Shown in pieces: positions 1 to 5,136 of a stretch of 5,397 nucleotides of DNA (position 1 is its first letter; the number at the start of each line of letters is the position of its first letter). The notes under the pieces were generated by a model. The model was not told the origin of the DNA. It made no database searches and was given only the letters and a program-made list of their open reading frames with translations. Source of the DNA: SIG653 sp045577455. Lineage in GTDB: Bacteria > Bacillota > Clostridia > Oscillospirales > CAG-382. A program made the position numbers and the translations under genes. Location: NCBI GenBank assembly GCA_045577455.1, contig JAZNIJ010000005.1:1-5397 (forward strand), given 5' to 3'.

Positions 1-92
1 AAGCCTTTCATAAGCTCTCCCGCAATATGTTCACAATCCGAACAGCTTCCTCCGTTTCCGCAAATAAGAAGCTTTCCGCCCGAAGCAAAATC
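1..92 (-). pseudogene. 5'-truncated SIS-domain sugar isomerase (phosphoheptose isomerase-like) fragment
   Basis: On the minus strand, bases 92 down to 3 translate as D-F-A-S-G-G-K-L-L-I-C, then G-N-G-G-S-C-S-D-C-E-H-I-A-G-E-L-M-K-G. This is the phosphosugar-binding core of GmhA-type phosphoheptose isomerases, with the hallmark GNGGS loop and the HI.GELMKG stretch. Intact family members convert sedoheptulose 7-phosphate to heptose phosphate in the cytoplasm and carry some 40-60 residues before this motif. Here the frame is closed by a TGA at 93-95, immediately before the homology begins. No ATG, GTG or TTG lies between that stop and the core motif, and the upstream bases in the other frames do not resemble the missing N-terminus. 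The fragment continues past the left edge, so its 3' state is unknown. I read it as a remnant whose 5' end was lost by rearrangement or insertion. A sequencing frameshift at the T-run (complement of 87-90) is possible but would not restore a recognisable N-terminus. The family call is strong; the pseudogene call is moderate. Confidence 0.72.
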
Positions 93-127
93 TCACTCCT
101 GCATTCACCATCATCACCATTAATGGT

Positions 128-157
128 AAAGCCTGACCGCATCTGTGGTCAGGCTTT
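128..157. terminator. GC-rich hairpin terminator downstream of the 681-residue protein gene
   Basis: Bases 128-138 and 147-157 form a perfect 11-bp stem (AAAGCCTGACC with GGTCAGGCTTT) around an 8-base loop. On the plus strand the stem runs into TTTT. On the minus strand the U-tract is only the three T of the stem, followed by ACC. It lies about 80 bases beyond the stop of the minus-strand gene at 240, and there is no convincing plus-strand gene to its left, so its main job is probably to end that minus-strand transcript despite the short U-tract. Bases 158-239 hold no gene that I can support. Confidence 0.65.
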
Positions 158-239
158 TGCACTTTGGTTGCAAATGTAATAAGTGGTATTTTTACCATTT
201 ATGATACCGAAATGTATTTCTTATTGATGGCGAACTTTT

Positions 240-2285
240 TTATTCAAAAACTTGCATTATTGGTCTGTTATAATGGTCGATCTCTTCTACCATATTTAGA
301 GCTTCTTCAGCTGAGACCGGTTGGTCATTTATTGCATAATAATCAGAAGAATTATCATAATCAACAGATAAGTAGGGCACGATTTCTCTGTCTTTTATTT
401 TATACAAGATTCTATGGGTTACCCTACTGACACTATTTGACATCCCTGAACTTTCACACAGGAATATTTCGCCGTTATTTTCAAGAAAATTATATCTCCA
501 TGTGGTGCGGGAATTCATGCCTGCTTTCGCAAAAATTTTTACAATTTCATTTTTTTCATTTATATCCCAAGCCGAAAAGCAACTGCCGCCCATATTGTAA
601 TCCGGTGAAAGTATTTTCCCTGAAACGATCAACTCTGTTTGTCCATCCATATCAATATCAAAAAACTCGTATAAAAGTATTTCAAGAGTCGTTGTAATAT
701 AATTATCATCAGTTAAAATTAAATTATTTGGCATTGCTTGTATCTCAATCGGTTTTTGCTGAAAATCGTTCAAAAATTCTGTGAATGCAGCTATTGCCAA
801 AGTGTTTTTGCTCTCTTCTTCGGAGGAAACCATTCTCTTGATTAAAACTGTTTGTGTTGCCTCATCCCAATCAACTTGATAACCAAAGCTTTCCGCAACA
901 AACCGAATTGGCATCAGGGTTCGGCTATTTATAATTTGCGGTGCAACATCTACTATCTTGGCCTCATCATTTAGGTAAGCCGTAGTGTTGTCTATAGTCA
1001 GTTTAATAATGTCTTCTCCAAGAATAAGCGTAGCTCTTTCCGTCACATCGTCCCAACTAACATCACCGCCCATAGCCTCTACTACTGCACGAACAGGAAC
1101 TAAAGTACGACTGTTAACTATTATTGGGGGCTGGTCGAAATTAATTTCTTTTTCATCAATAGTTACTGTAACGCTTTTATTCTCTTTTTGGGTATTGGAA
1201 TAATCCCAGATGATTGTCTGATGATAATTATAATCTTTTTTATACTCCTTTATAAAGCTATAGTGCACAAGATCGTCGACATTTTTTCCTTCTATTCTTT
1301 CGTCTATTGCATCAATAAAATCACATGAAAAAAAGGTTTCTGATATTTTGTAACGGTAGTTACACGCAGCGGCGGAACCTGTATTGGTTAAGTAAATTTG
1401 ATCACTTGGATAGTTTATTATTATATTCCCGGAATCGTACAAAACCTCTATCACATCAAACCCATATTCACTTTCTAAGAGATTTTTTGCAGTTTTGGCA
1501 ATGTTTTGTTCCGTAACATTGTACTCACTTAAAACATTAATTTTTATTTCTATACCAGTATCTTGCACTTCTACCGCTCTTATGACAGATGCGGAGCTTT
1601 CTAATAAGTTGAGAGAGTTGTCTGCTTTAAACTTAGACACAATATTGTTTATGTAATATATTTCGTTATTAGTTCTATCTAAATTAAATTCAATAGTCTC
1701 AAAACCCGCAACAATTTCACATATATCAGAATATTCATTCGCACTTATTAATTCTCCGTTCTTTTCTGCAATATAATCTCCAAAAGGGTCACCATAAACA
1801 GCGGGGCCGGAATATATGGTAGTTACCTTCCATGAATTGTTTGCAACAGTTCCAAGAAACAGATAACTGTCAAAAGAGCCATATCTCCAAGTGGCGGTAT
1901 ACATTTTATTATCCATAATACCGATAGACATATCGGCAATTACATCATATGGACTTGAGCAATCAACATTTGCTAATCTATATAGCGTATCGTCATACCT
2001 ATATACCTCAAAAATACATCTTTTTTTATCAGCATATCCGATAAGCAGCTCAGAACTGCCATCATTATCAAAATCTATTAATTTAACTAAACCAACTCCG
2101 AAATATGAGGAGCTGTTAAAATAACCGTATTTATTGAGCTTTTCATCTATTATAGATTTATATGCAACAGCTGCATCGTAGGATAAGGCTGTGTTTTCTG
2201 TCGCCGCAACTTGTGTAATATTAACCGACAGAATAGACAAAATCATAATCATTGAAATAATAAGGCTTAAAAATCTTTTTATCAT
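240..2285 (-). CDS. secreted protein with copper amine oxidase N-terminal-like repeats and duplicated calcium-loop domains
   Basis: A 681-residue protein of unknown specific function, predicted to be exported. The start at 2285 was chosen because AGGAAGG (2294-2300) lies 8 bases upstream and a classic signal peptide begins there: MIKRF, a hydrophobic core, and likely cleavage after VAA near residue 28. The upstream in-frame ATG near 2375 would read through the preceding terminator. Residues ~375-485 form two copies of a copper-amine-oxidase-N-like repeat (PF07833 type), seen as NSRTLVPVRAVVEAMGG with VSWD (391-412) and NSRTLMPIRFVAESFGY with VDWD (453-474). This domain is common in clostridial wall-associated proteins and does not imply amine oxidase activity; no catalytic amine-oxidase domain is present. 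Before and after it lie two related regions, each with a calcium-binding-like loop D.D.DG..EL (71-80 and 543-552) and a later TWRY (132-135 and 595-598). No enzyme active site is recognisable. The gene lies downstream of, and in the same direction as, the CHAP hydrolase gene, separated by a terminator. Confidence 0.85.
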   Translation of the reverse strand: MIKRFLSLIISMIMILSILSVNITQVAATENTALSYDAAVAYKSIIDEKLNKYGYFNSSSYFGVGLVKLIDFDNDGSSELLIGYADKKRCIFEVYRYDDTLYRLANVDCSSPYDVIADMSIGIMDNKMYTATWRYGSFDSYLFLGTVANNSWKVTTIYSGPAVYGDPFGDYIAEKNGELISANEYSDICEIVAGFETIEFNLDRTNNEIYYINNIVSKFKADNSLNLLESSASVIRAVEVQDTGIEIKINVLSEYNVTEQNIAKTAKNLLESEYGFDVIEVLYDSGNIIINYPSDQIYLTNTGSAAACNYRYKISETFFSCDFIDAIDERIEGKNVDDLVHYSFIKEYKKDYNYHQTIIWDYSNTQKENKSVTVTIDEKEINFDQPPIIVNSRTLVPVRAVVEAMGGDVSWDDVTERATLILGEDIIKLTIDNTTAYLNDEAKIVDVAPQIINSRTLMPIRFVAESFGYQVDWDEATQTVLIKRMVSSEEESKNTLAIAAFTEFLNDFQQKPIEIQAMPNNLILTDDNYITTTLEILLYEFFDIDMDGQTELIVSGKILSPDYNMGGSCFSAWDINEKNEIVKIFAKAGMNSRTTWRYNFLENNGEIFLCESSGMSNSVSRVTHRILYKIKDREIVPYLSVDYDNSSDYYAINDQPVSAEEALNMVEEIDHYNRPIMQVFE

Positions 2286-2293
2286 ATTATATT

Positions 2294-2300
2294 CCTTCCT
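2294..2300 (-). promoter_or_regulatory. ribosome binding site deciding the start at 2285
   Basis: Read on the minus strand this is AGGAAGG, 8 bases before the ATG at 2285-2283. It supports a start 30 codons inside the longest open frame, where the signal peptide begins. Confidence 0.8.
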
Positions 2301-2340
2301 TGTTGAGCTATTTGCCAGAATTAAATTATGCATCAGTAAT

Positions 2341-2396
2341 ATTATTATAAAAAAGGCAGTCATAACCGCCATCATTTACCGATAGCAGTTATGACT
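2341..2396 (-). terminator. Rho-independent terminator after the CHAP hydrolase gene
   Basis: Read on the minus strand, bases 2396-2385 (AGTCATAACTGC) pair with 2369-2358 (GCGGTTATGACT) over 12 bp with one G-T wobble, around a 15-base loop. GCC and six T (2354-2349) follow. It sits about 50 bases beyond the hydrolase stop codon and separates that gene from the next minus-strand gene. Confidence 0.82.
2344..2372 (-). promoter_or_regulatory. possible weak promoter for the 681-residue protein gene
   Basis: On the minus strand a perfect TATAAT (2349-2344) overlaps the U-tract of the upstream terminator. The hexamer 17 bases upstream (2372-2367, ATGGCG) matches only 3 of 6 positions of the -35 consensus, and there is no TG extension. 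It would give a leader of about 50 bases. Because the upstream gene appears to be terminated here, some promoter is expected in this gap. This is the best -10 I can see, but AT-rich DNA throws up such matches by chance. Confidence 0.25.
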
Positions 2397-2423
2397 TTGC
2401 TGTTTTAGACTCGCCCCAATATG

Positions 2424-2445
2424 TTATTTTGCATATGCAAAATAA
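2424..2445. repeat. perfect 22-bp palindrome just after the hydrolase stop codon
   Basis: The 11-base half TTATTTTGCAT (2424-2434) is followed directly by its exact reverse complement (2435-2445), one base beyond the stop codon of the hydrolase gene at 2447-2449. There is no U-tract after it on the minus strand, so it is not a standard terminator. It could be a protein-binding site or an mRNA 3'-end hairpin; its role is unknown. Confidence 0.7.
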
Positions 2446-2446
2446 T

Positions 2447-4762
2447 TTACTTTCCGTAAATTTTGTGCAGAGAATTTATAGAATATCTTCTTGAAACTAC
2501 CCCTTCATTTTCTGTAAGTTCATAGAACGGAACATTCATTGCAGCACTTATCATTTTTGCGACATTGGCTCTTGTTGCATAGTCTTCATTTACATAATTC
2601 AAACCATACAAAATTCCAAGCTCTTCTGCAATTTCTATATATCCGTTTGGATATCCGCCTTTCTGGATGGCTTCGGTATTATAACCAAGTGCGGCAACAA
2701 TCATTTTTATAGTTTGCTCATAGGTAATATTTTCTTCGGGAGCAAAAGCGGTGAGAGATATTCCGTTGATAATTCCCAATCTCTTTGCGGTATAGATATA
2801 ATTATATGCCCAATGTGAAGAATCTACATCTTCAAAATTGTTATCTGCTTTGCCTGTCGTGTTAAATTTAACCGCGGTGCAAATCATTTTGGAAAATTCT
2901 GCTCTTGTGATGTTATTAAACGGTCGGAAGCTTCCATCCTCATAGCCGTTAATTATTCCATATCCAGAAAGCTCTTTTATTATTGTCTGCAGTTCATCAT
3001 CTGTTACATCAGGAAAGGCTTTGCTACTTCTTATATCCTCATAACCACACAACTGACAGATGTTATTTACGAAAGAGTGCTCTTCGGTTCTGGTTCCGAT
3101 AAGGGAACTTTCGACTATTTTCTGACAGTCTGCACAATATACATCATATGTCTCCTTTATTGAATGATGTGTGTTATTTTTTTGCTTCATGGTGCTACTT
3201 TTTATTTCGCCCTGGTACGTGTTGGTGTGTGCACAAACTGTTTCATCAAAACTCTCATCTTGTGCAGGGGAGTTTTCTTCAGAAGGCTCGTAAGCTTGTT
3301 CTTTAGAGCTCTCGTCATGCTCTTCTGCTTTTACAGTATAGCCGCAGTTGATACACAAATTGTTGCTGATTGAATGAGTTTCCGTCTTTTCATTTGTGAG
3401 ATTAGATTTGACTATTTCGCCGCAATCTGCACAGATTTCATTATATTTTGTAATTATTGTATGCGCTGTATCATTTTTTTGCGTGTATGAGGTATTTGTT
3501 ACCTTATTGCTTGTGTTACTGTGTGTGCATACTTCCTCGATCTTAATCTTGTAGCCGCACTTGTCACATTCGTTATTTTTAATTGAATGAGCTTCCGTCT
3601 TTTCATTTGTGAGATTCGCTTTGACTGTTTCGCCGCAATCTGCACAAATTTCATTATATTTTGTAATTATTGTATGCGCTGTATCATTTTTTTGCGTGTA
3701 TGAGGTATCTGTTGTTTTATTGGTTGTCTTGCTGTGTGCACAAGAGCCAATAATTTTGCCTGATATATCGCACAAATACCATTTTTGATAATTTTTATCC
3801 GCATATCTTTTCAATTCAAGCTGAGTACCGTTGCTTTTTGCAGCAGAATCGCTTGTGGCGGAAATCACATATCCCAGCTTTGAGGCAAGCTCAATAGTAT
3901 AAGCATTTTTTCCAACATCGTTTATATAAAAGTACTGGGCGTCTAAATCGTTGGCTGTCCAAATGTCAATTTTATCACCGTCATCAATGCTGGCAGTCAT
4001 GCTTGCGCCTCTGTTGACATCAATTACCATGCCTGAACCTGATGCATTAAATTTTAAAAGATATTTTCCGTTGCCCTTGTGCTGAATATATATTCTCTGG
4101 TCTGTTGTCCCGTCAAATTCCCATGTTGTTACTTTTGTACCATTTGCGTCTTTACCTGCATATATATTCATCATATATCCGCTTGATGCATTTTTTAACG
4201 TATATAGACCATCATCAACTGTTCTCGGCTTTGAAACCGTAGAGGTCGCTGCATTTTCCGAAGTAAACGGGGGTCTTATAACGCCCCAGAAGTTGTTGTA
4301 ATTATGAGTTGTTTTTTGTGCCGCTGAACCATTGCTTGAGCCTTTTAAGTTCTGGTCAACACTTACAAAGCTATTTATGTTTGCGGAAATAATTATGGCT
4401 ACATGGCCACAGTTTCCGTTGCTCGATGCGGGATTCCATATTGCTATGTCTCCGGGCTGGGGGATAAAATCAGGAGTATTTTTGATGCGCTTCCATGATG
4501 AGTTAGGAAGCTTTACCGTCCTGTATGCCTCGGCATTTCCTGAGCCTTGCGGGTTCCATCCAAAGTTTGTCTTACAATATTGAACTATCAGGTCTACACA
4601 TTGCGCGCCATATGCGCCATCTGTGTCAATCCATTTTCCAACTTGAGCAAGTGCCCAGTTTGCACCTTCCTGCGGGGTCATAGCATTTGCCATATGGCAA
4701 GGCAAAATCAATGTTGTAATAATTACAATCATTGTCACTAATAAGCTTACAATCTTTTTCAT
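2447..4762 (-). CDS. secreted, SLH-anchored CHAP-domain peptidoglycan hydrolase with ricin-type lectin and triple Cys/His modules
   Basis: A 771-residue exported multidomain protein. Residues 1-27 are a signal peptide ending ANA. Residues ~29-165 are a CHAP (NlpC/P60-superfamily) amidase/endopeptidase of the type found in phage and bacterial lysins, with nucleophile Cys55 (GAQCVDL), His120 (CGHVAI) and likely Asp136/Asn138 (VDQN). CHAP domains cut peptidoglycan amide bonds. Residues ~183-332 form a ricin-B-type beta-trefoil with QxW-like motifs at DQRIYI (221-226), AQYFYI (275-280) and YQKWYL (325-330), probably for sugar binding. Residues 341-404, 412-475 and 510-574 are three Cys/His modules; an acidic linker (~477-509) separates the second and third. 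Residues ~582-745 carry SLH repeats (motifs ITRAEF, ITYEQT, ATRANV), which bind secondary cell-wall polymers; the third is degenerate at its start. The signal peptide and SLH anchor mark it as a host surface protein rather than a holin-dependent phage lysin. The gene is divergent from an XRE regulator and has a strong promoter with operator-like sites. Confidence 0.92.
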   Translation of the reverse strand: MKKIVSLLVTMIVIITTLILPCHMANAMTPQEGANWALAQVGKWIDTDGAYGAQCVDLIVQYCKTNFGWNPQGSGNAEAYRTVKLPNSSWKRIKNTPDFIPQPGDIAIWNPASSNGNCGHVAIIISANINSFVSVDQNLKGSSNGSAAQKTTHNYNNFWGVIRPPFTSENAATSTVSKPRTVDDGLYTLKNASSGYMMNIYAGKDANGTKVTTWEFDGTTDQRIYIQHKGNGKYLLKFNASGSGMVIDVNRGASMTASIDDGDKIDIWTANDLDAQYFYINDVGKNAYTIELASKLGYVISATSDSAAKSNGTQLELKRYADKNYQKWYLCDISGKIIGSCAHSKTTNKTTDTSYTQKNDTAHTIITKYNEICADCGETVKANLTNEKTEAHSIKNNECDKCGYKIKIEEVCTHSNTSNKVTNTSYTQKNDTAHTIITKYNEICADCGEIVKSNLTNEKTETHSISNNLCINCGYTVKAEEHDESSKEQAYEPSEENSPAQDESFDETVCAHTNTYQGEIKSSTMKQKNNTHHSIKETYDVYCADCQKIVESSLIGTRTEEHSFVNNICQLCGYEDIRSSKAFPDVTDDELQTIIKELSGYGIINGYEDGSFRPFNNITRAEFSKMICTAVKFNTTGKADNNFEDVDSSHWAYNYIYTAKRLGIINGISLTAFAPEENITYEQTIKMIVAALGYNTEAIQKGGYPNGYIEIAEELGILYGLNYVNEDYATRANVAKMISAAMNVPFYELTENEGVVSRRYSINSLHKIYGK
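3041..3742 (-). repeat. three protein repeats with a conserved Cys/His spacing
   Basis: Within the hydrolase, residues 341-404, 412-475 and 510-574 share the pattern C-x-H-x(19-20)-H-x9-C-x2-C-x15-H-x6-C-x2-C-G-Y. That gives eight conserved Cys/His per copy; only the first spacer varies, being one residue longer in the third copy. The two CxxC pairs and three His resemble paired zinc-ribbon-like sites. Metal binding is inferred, not shown, and I cannot name a family. Confidence 0.8.
3369..3708. repeat. near-identical 127-bp direct repeat inside the hydrolase gene, period 213 bp
   Basis: Bases 3369-3495 and 3582-3708 match at all but about five positions by eye (about 96%). The period is 213 bases, exactly 71 codons. 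They encode the matching parts of the first two Cys/His modules, including identical runs around TQKNDTAHTI and NEICADCGE. The third module is clearly diverged in DNA, so this pair is the recent duplication. Confidence 0.85.
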
Positions 4763-4774
4763 TTTTATAAACAT

Positions 4775-4780
4775 CCTCCT
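4775..4780 (-). promoter_or_regulatory. ribosome binding site deciding the hydrolase start at 4762
   Basis: On the minus strand this is a perfect AGGAGG directly touching an ATG at 4774-4772, which is too close for initiation there. The next in-frame ATG (4762-4760) lies 12 bases downstream and begins the typical signal-peptide sequence MKKIVSLL, so it is preferred. The gap is on the long side. Confidence 0.72.
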
Positions 4781-4796
4781 AATATTTTATAAATAA

Positions 4797-4825
4797 ATTA
4801 TAGTACAAATATTTACTAAAGTCAA
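4797..4825 (-). promoter_or_regulatory. sigma-A-type promoter of the CHAP hydrolase gene
   Basis: On the minus strand, TTGACT (4825-4820) and a perfect TATAAT (4802-4797) are separated by exactly 17 bases. Transcription would start near 4790, ten bases before the AGGAGG. The spacer is occupied by one operator-like palindrome, and a second abuts the -35, which suggests strong but repressed expression. Confidence 0.85.
4802..4817. promoter_or_regulatory. operator-like site O1, imperfect palindrome
   Basis: AGTACAAATATTTACT matches the neighbouring site O2 at 14 of 16 positions and is an imperfect palindrome. It lies between the -35 and -10 of the hydrolase promoter and touches the last base of the -10, so a bound protein would block RNA polymerase. 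The probable ligand is the adjacent XRE regulator (inference from position and symmetry). Confidence 0.62.
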
Positions 4826-4826
4826 T

Positions 4827-4842
4827 AGTAAATATATTTACT
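4827..4842. promoter_or_regulatory. operator-like site O2, perfect 16-bp palindrome
   Basis: AGTAAATATATTTACT is a perfect palindrome starting 25 bp after O1. It lies one base beyond the -35 of the hydrolase promoter and directly abuts the TG of the extended -10 of the regulator promoter. A dimeric XRE protein bound here could repress its own gene and cooperate with O1 on the divergent gene. Confidence 0.7.
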
Positions 4843-4851
4843 TGTTATAAT
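4843..4851 (+). promoter_or_regulatory. extended -10 promoter of the XRE regulator gene
   Basis: TG-T-TATAAT is a full extended -10 element. The expected -35 position (about 4823-4828) has no good hexamer, as is usual for this promoter type. Transcription would start around 4858, before the ribosome binding site. It would leave out the ATG at 4853, or place it at the very 5' end, which supports translation from 4880. Confidence 0.72.
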
Positions 4852-4863
4852 AATGTATATGAA

Positions 4864-4874
4864 GAGGCGAGGTG
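4864..4874 (+). promoter_or_regulatory. ribosome binding site deciding the regulator start at 4880
   Basis: GAGGCGAGGTG holds two purine-rich Shine-Dalgarno-like cores; the second (GAGGTG, 4869-4874) is 5 bases before the ATG at 4880. It lies inside the longer reading that would start at 4853, so it argues for the shorter protein. Confidence 0.72.
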
Positions 4875-4879
4875 TTATT

Positions 4880-5095
4880 ATGAGCTCTCATTATATTAAA
4901 GTAATTAGAGATTTAAGAGAAGATCACGATAAAACACAGGCAGAAATTGCGGAAATTTTAGGAACATCTCAAACGATGTACGCAAGATATGAACGAGGTG
5001 CGAACGAAATTCCCATACGGCATTTAATAACTCTCTGCAACTATTATAAGGTCAGTTCGGATTATATTTTAGGGTTAAAAAACAAAATGAAATAA
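4880..5095 (+). CDS. small XRE/Cro-CI-family helix-turn-helix regulator
   Basis: A 71-residue cytoplasmic DNA-binding protein consisting of little more than one HTH_3 (PF01381-type) domain. The order is a first helix (HYIKVIRDLRED), then TQAEIAEILG (19-28) as helix 2, SQTMYARYERG (30-40) as recognition helix and turn, a scaffold helix RHLITLCNYYKV, and the typical C-terminal SSDYILGL. There is no effector or dimerisation domain beyond this, as in many stand-alone SinR- or phage-repressor-like proteins that bind palindromes as dimers. The start at 4880 is chosen over 4853 because of the ribosome binding site at 4864-4874 and the -10 at 4846-4851. It is transcribed divergently from the CHAP hydrolase gene, with two operator-like palindromes between them, so I infer that it represses both genes; activation of the hydrolase is less likely given that O1 lies inside its promoter. 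It converges on spoIVB and shares a terminator with it. Confidence 0.9.
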   Translation: MSSHYIKVIRDLREDHDKTQAEIAEILGTSQTMYARYERGANEIPIRHLITLCNYYKVSSDYILGLKNKMK

Positions 5096-5134
5096 ACCAT
5101 TTGCTGTATGGCTTTAAACAACAAATGGTTTATT
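5091..5134. terminator. bidirectional terminator between the XRE gene and spoIVB
   Basis: Bases 5091-5103 (AATAAACCATTTG) and 5122-5134 are a perfect 13-bp inverted repeat around an 18-base loop. On the plus strand T-rich sequence follows (to 5138); on the minus strand TTTCATTTTG and a T-run follow. The left arm starts inside the last codons of the XRE gene, and the right arm ends three bases before the spoIVB stop, so it serves both convergent genes. Confidence 0.88.
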
Positions 5135-5136
5135 TT

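Noticed and set aside
100..123. Plus-strand frame ending in five histidine codons and TAA, looking like a His-tagged or metal-binding tail followed by a terminator.
   Set aside because: The same bases upstream (3-92) clearly encode the SIS-domain core on the opposite strand, so the plus frame is most likely a shadow; it has no start within the window.
164..430. Plus-strand open frame of 88 codons starting in the gap left of the 681-residue protein gene.
   Set aside because: Most of it lies antisense to a well-supported secreted-protein gene, it has no ribosome binding site that I can see, and its product shows no domain.
2445..2461. ATTTAC / GTAAAT inverted repeat at the hydrolase stop, similar to the operator half-sites.
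   Set aside because: Spacing (5 bases) and flanks differ from O1 and O2, it lies in the last codons of a gene and away from a promoter; best explained by chance.
3041..3742. Repeats that could suggest a CRISPR array.
   Set aside because: There are only three long repeats, they are in frame within one protein and separated by coding sequence, with no short identical repeats or spacers.
4332..4583. Plus-strand open frame opposite the CHAP region.
   Set aside because: It mirrors the coding strand of the CHAP domain and has no domain or start signal; treated as a shadow, like the other plus frames within the two large minus-strand genes.
4688..4717. Possible lipoprotein signal (Cys22 after L-I-L-P in the hydrolase leader).
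   Set aside because: Proline just before the Cys does not fit a lipobox, and an AxA-type cleavage site (ANA) follows at residues 25-27.
4853..4879. Longer start for the XRE regulator (nine extra residues).
   Set aside because: The ATG at 4853 is only two bases after the -10 element, and the ribosome binding site lies within the extension, so translation from 4880 fits better.
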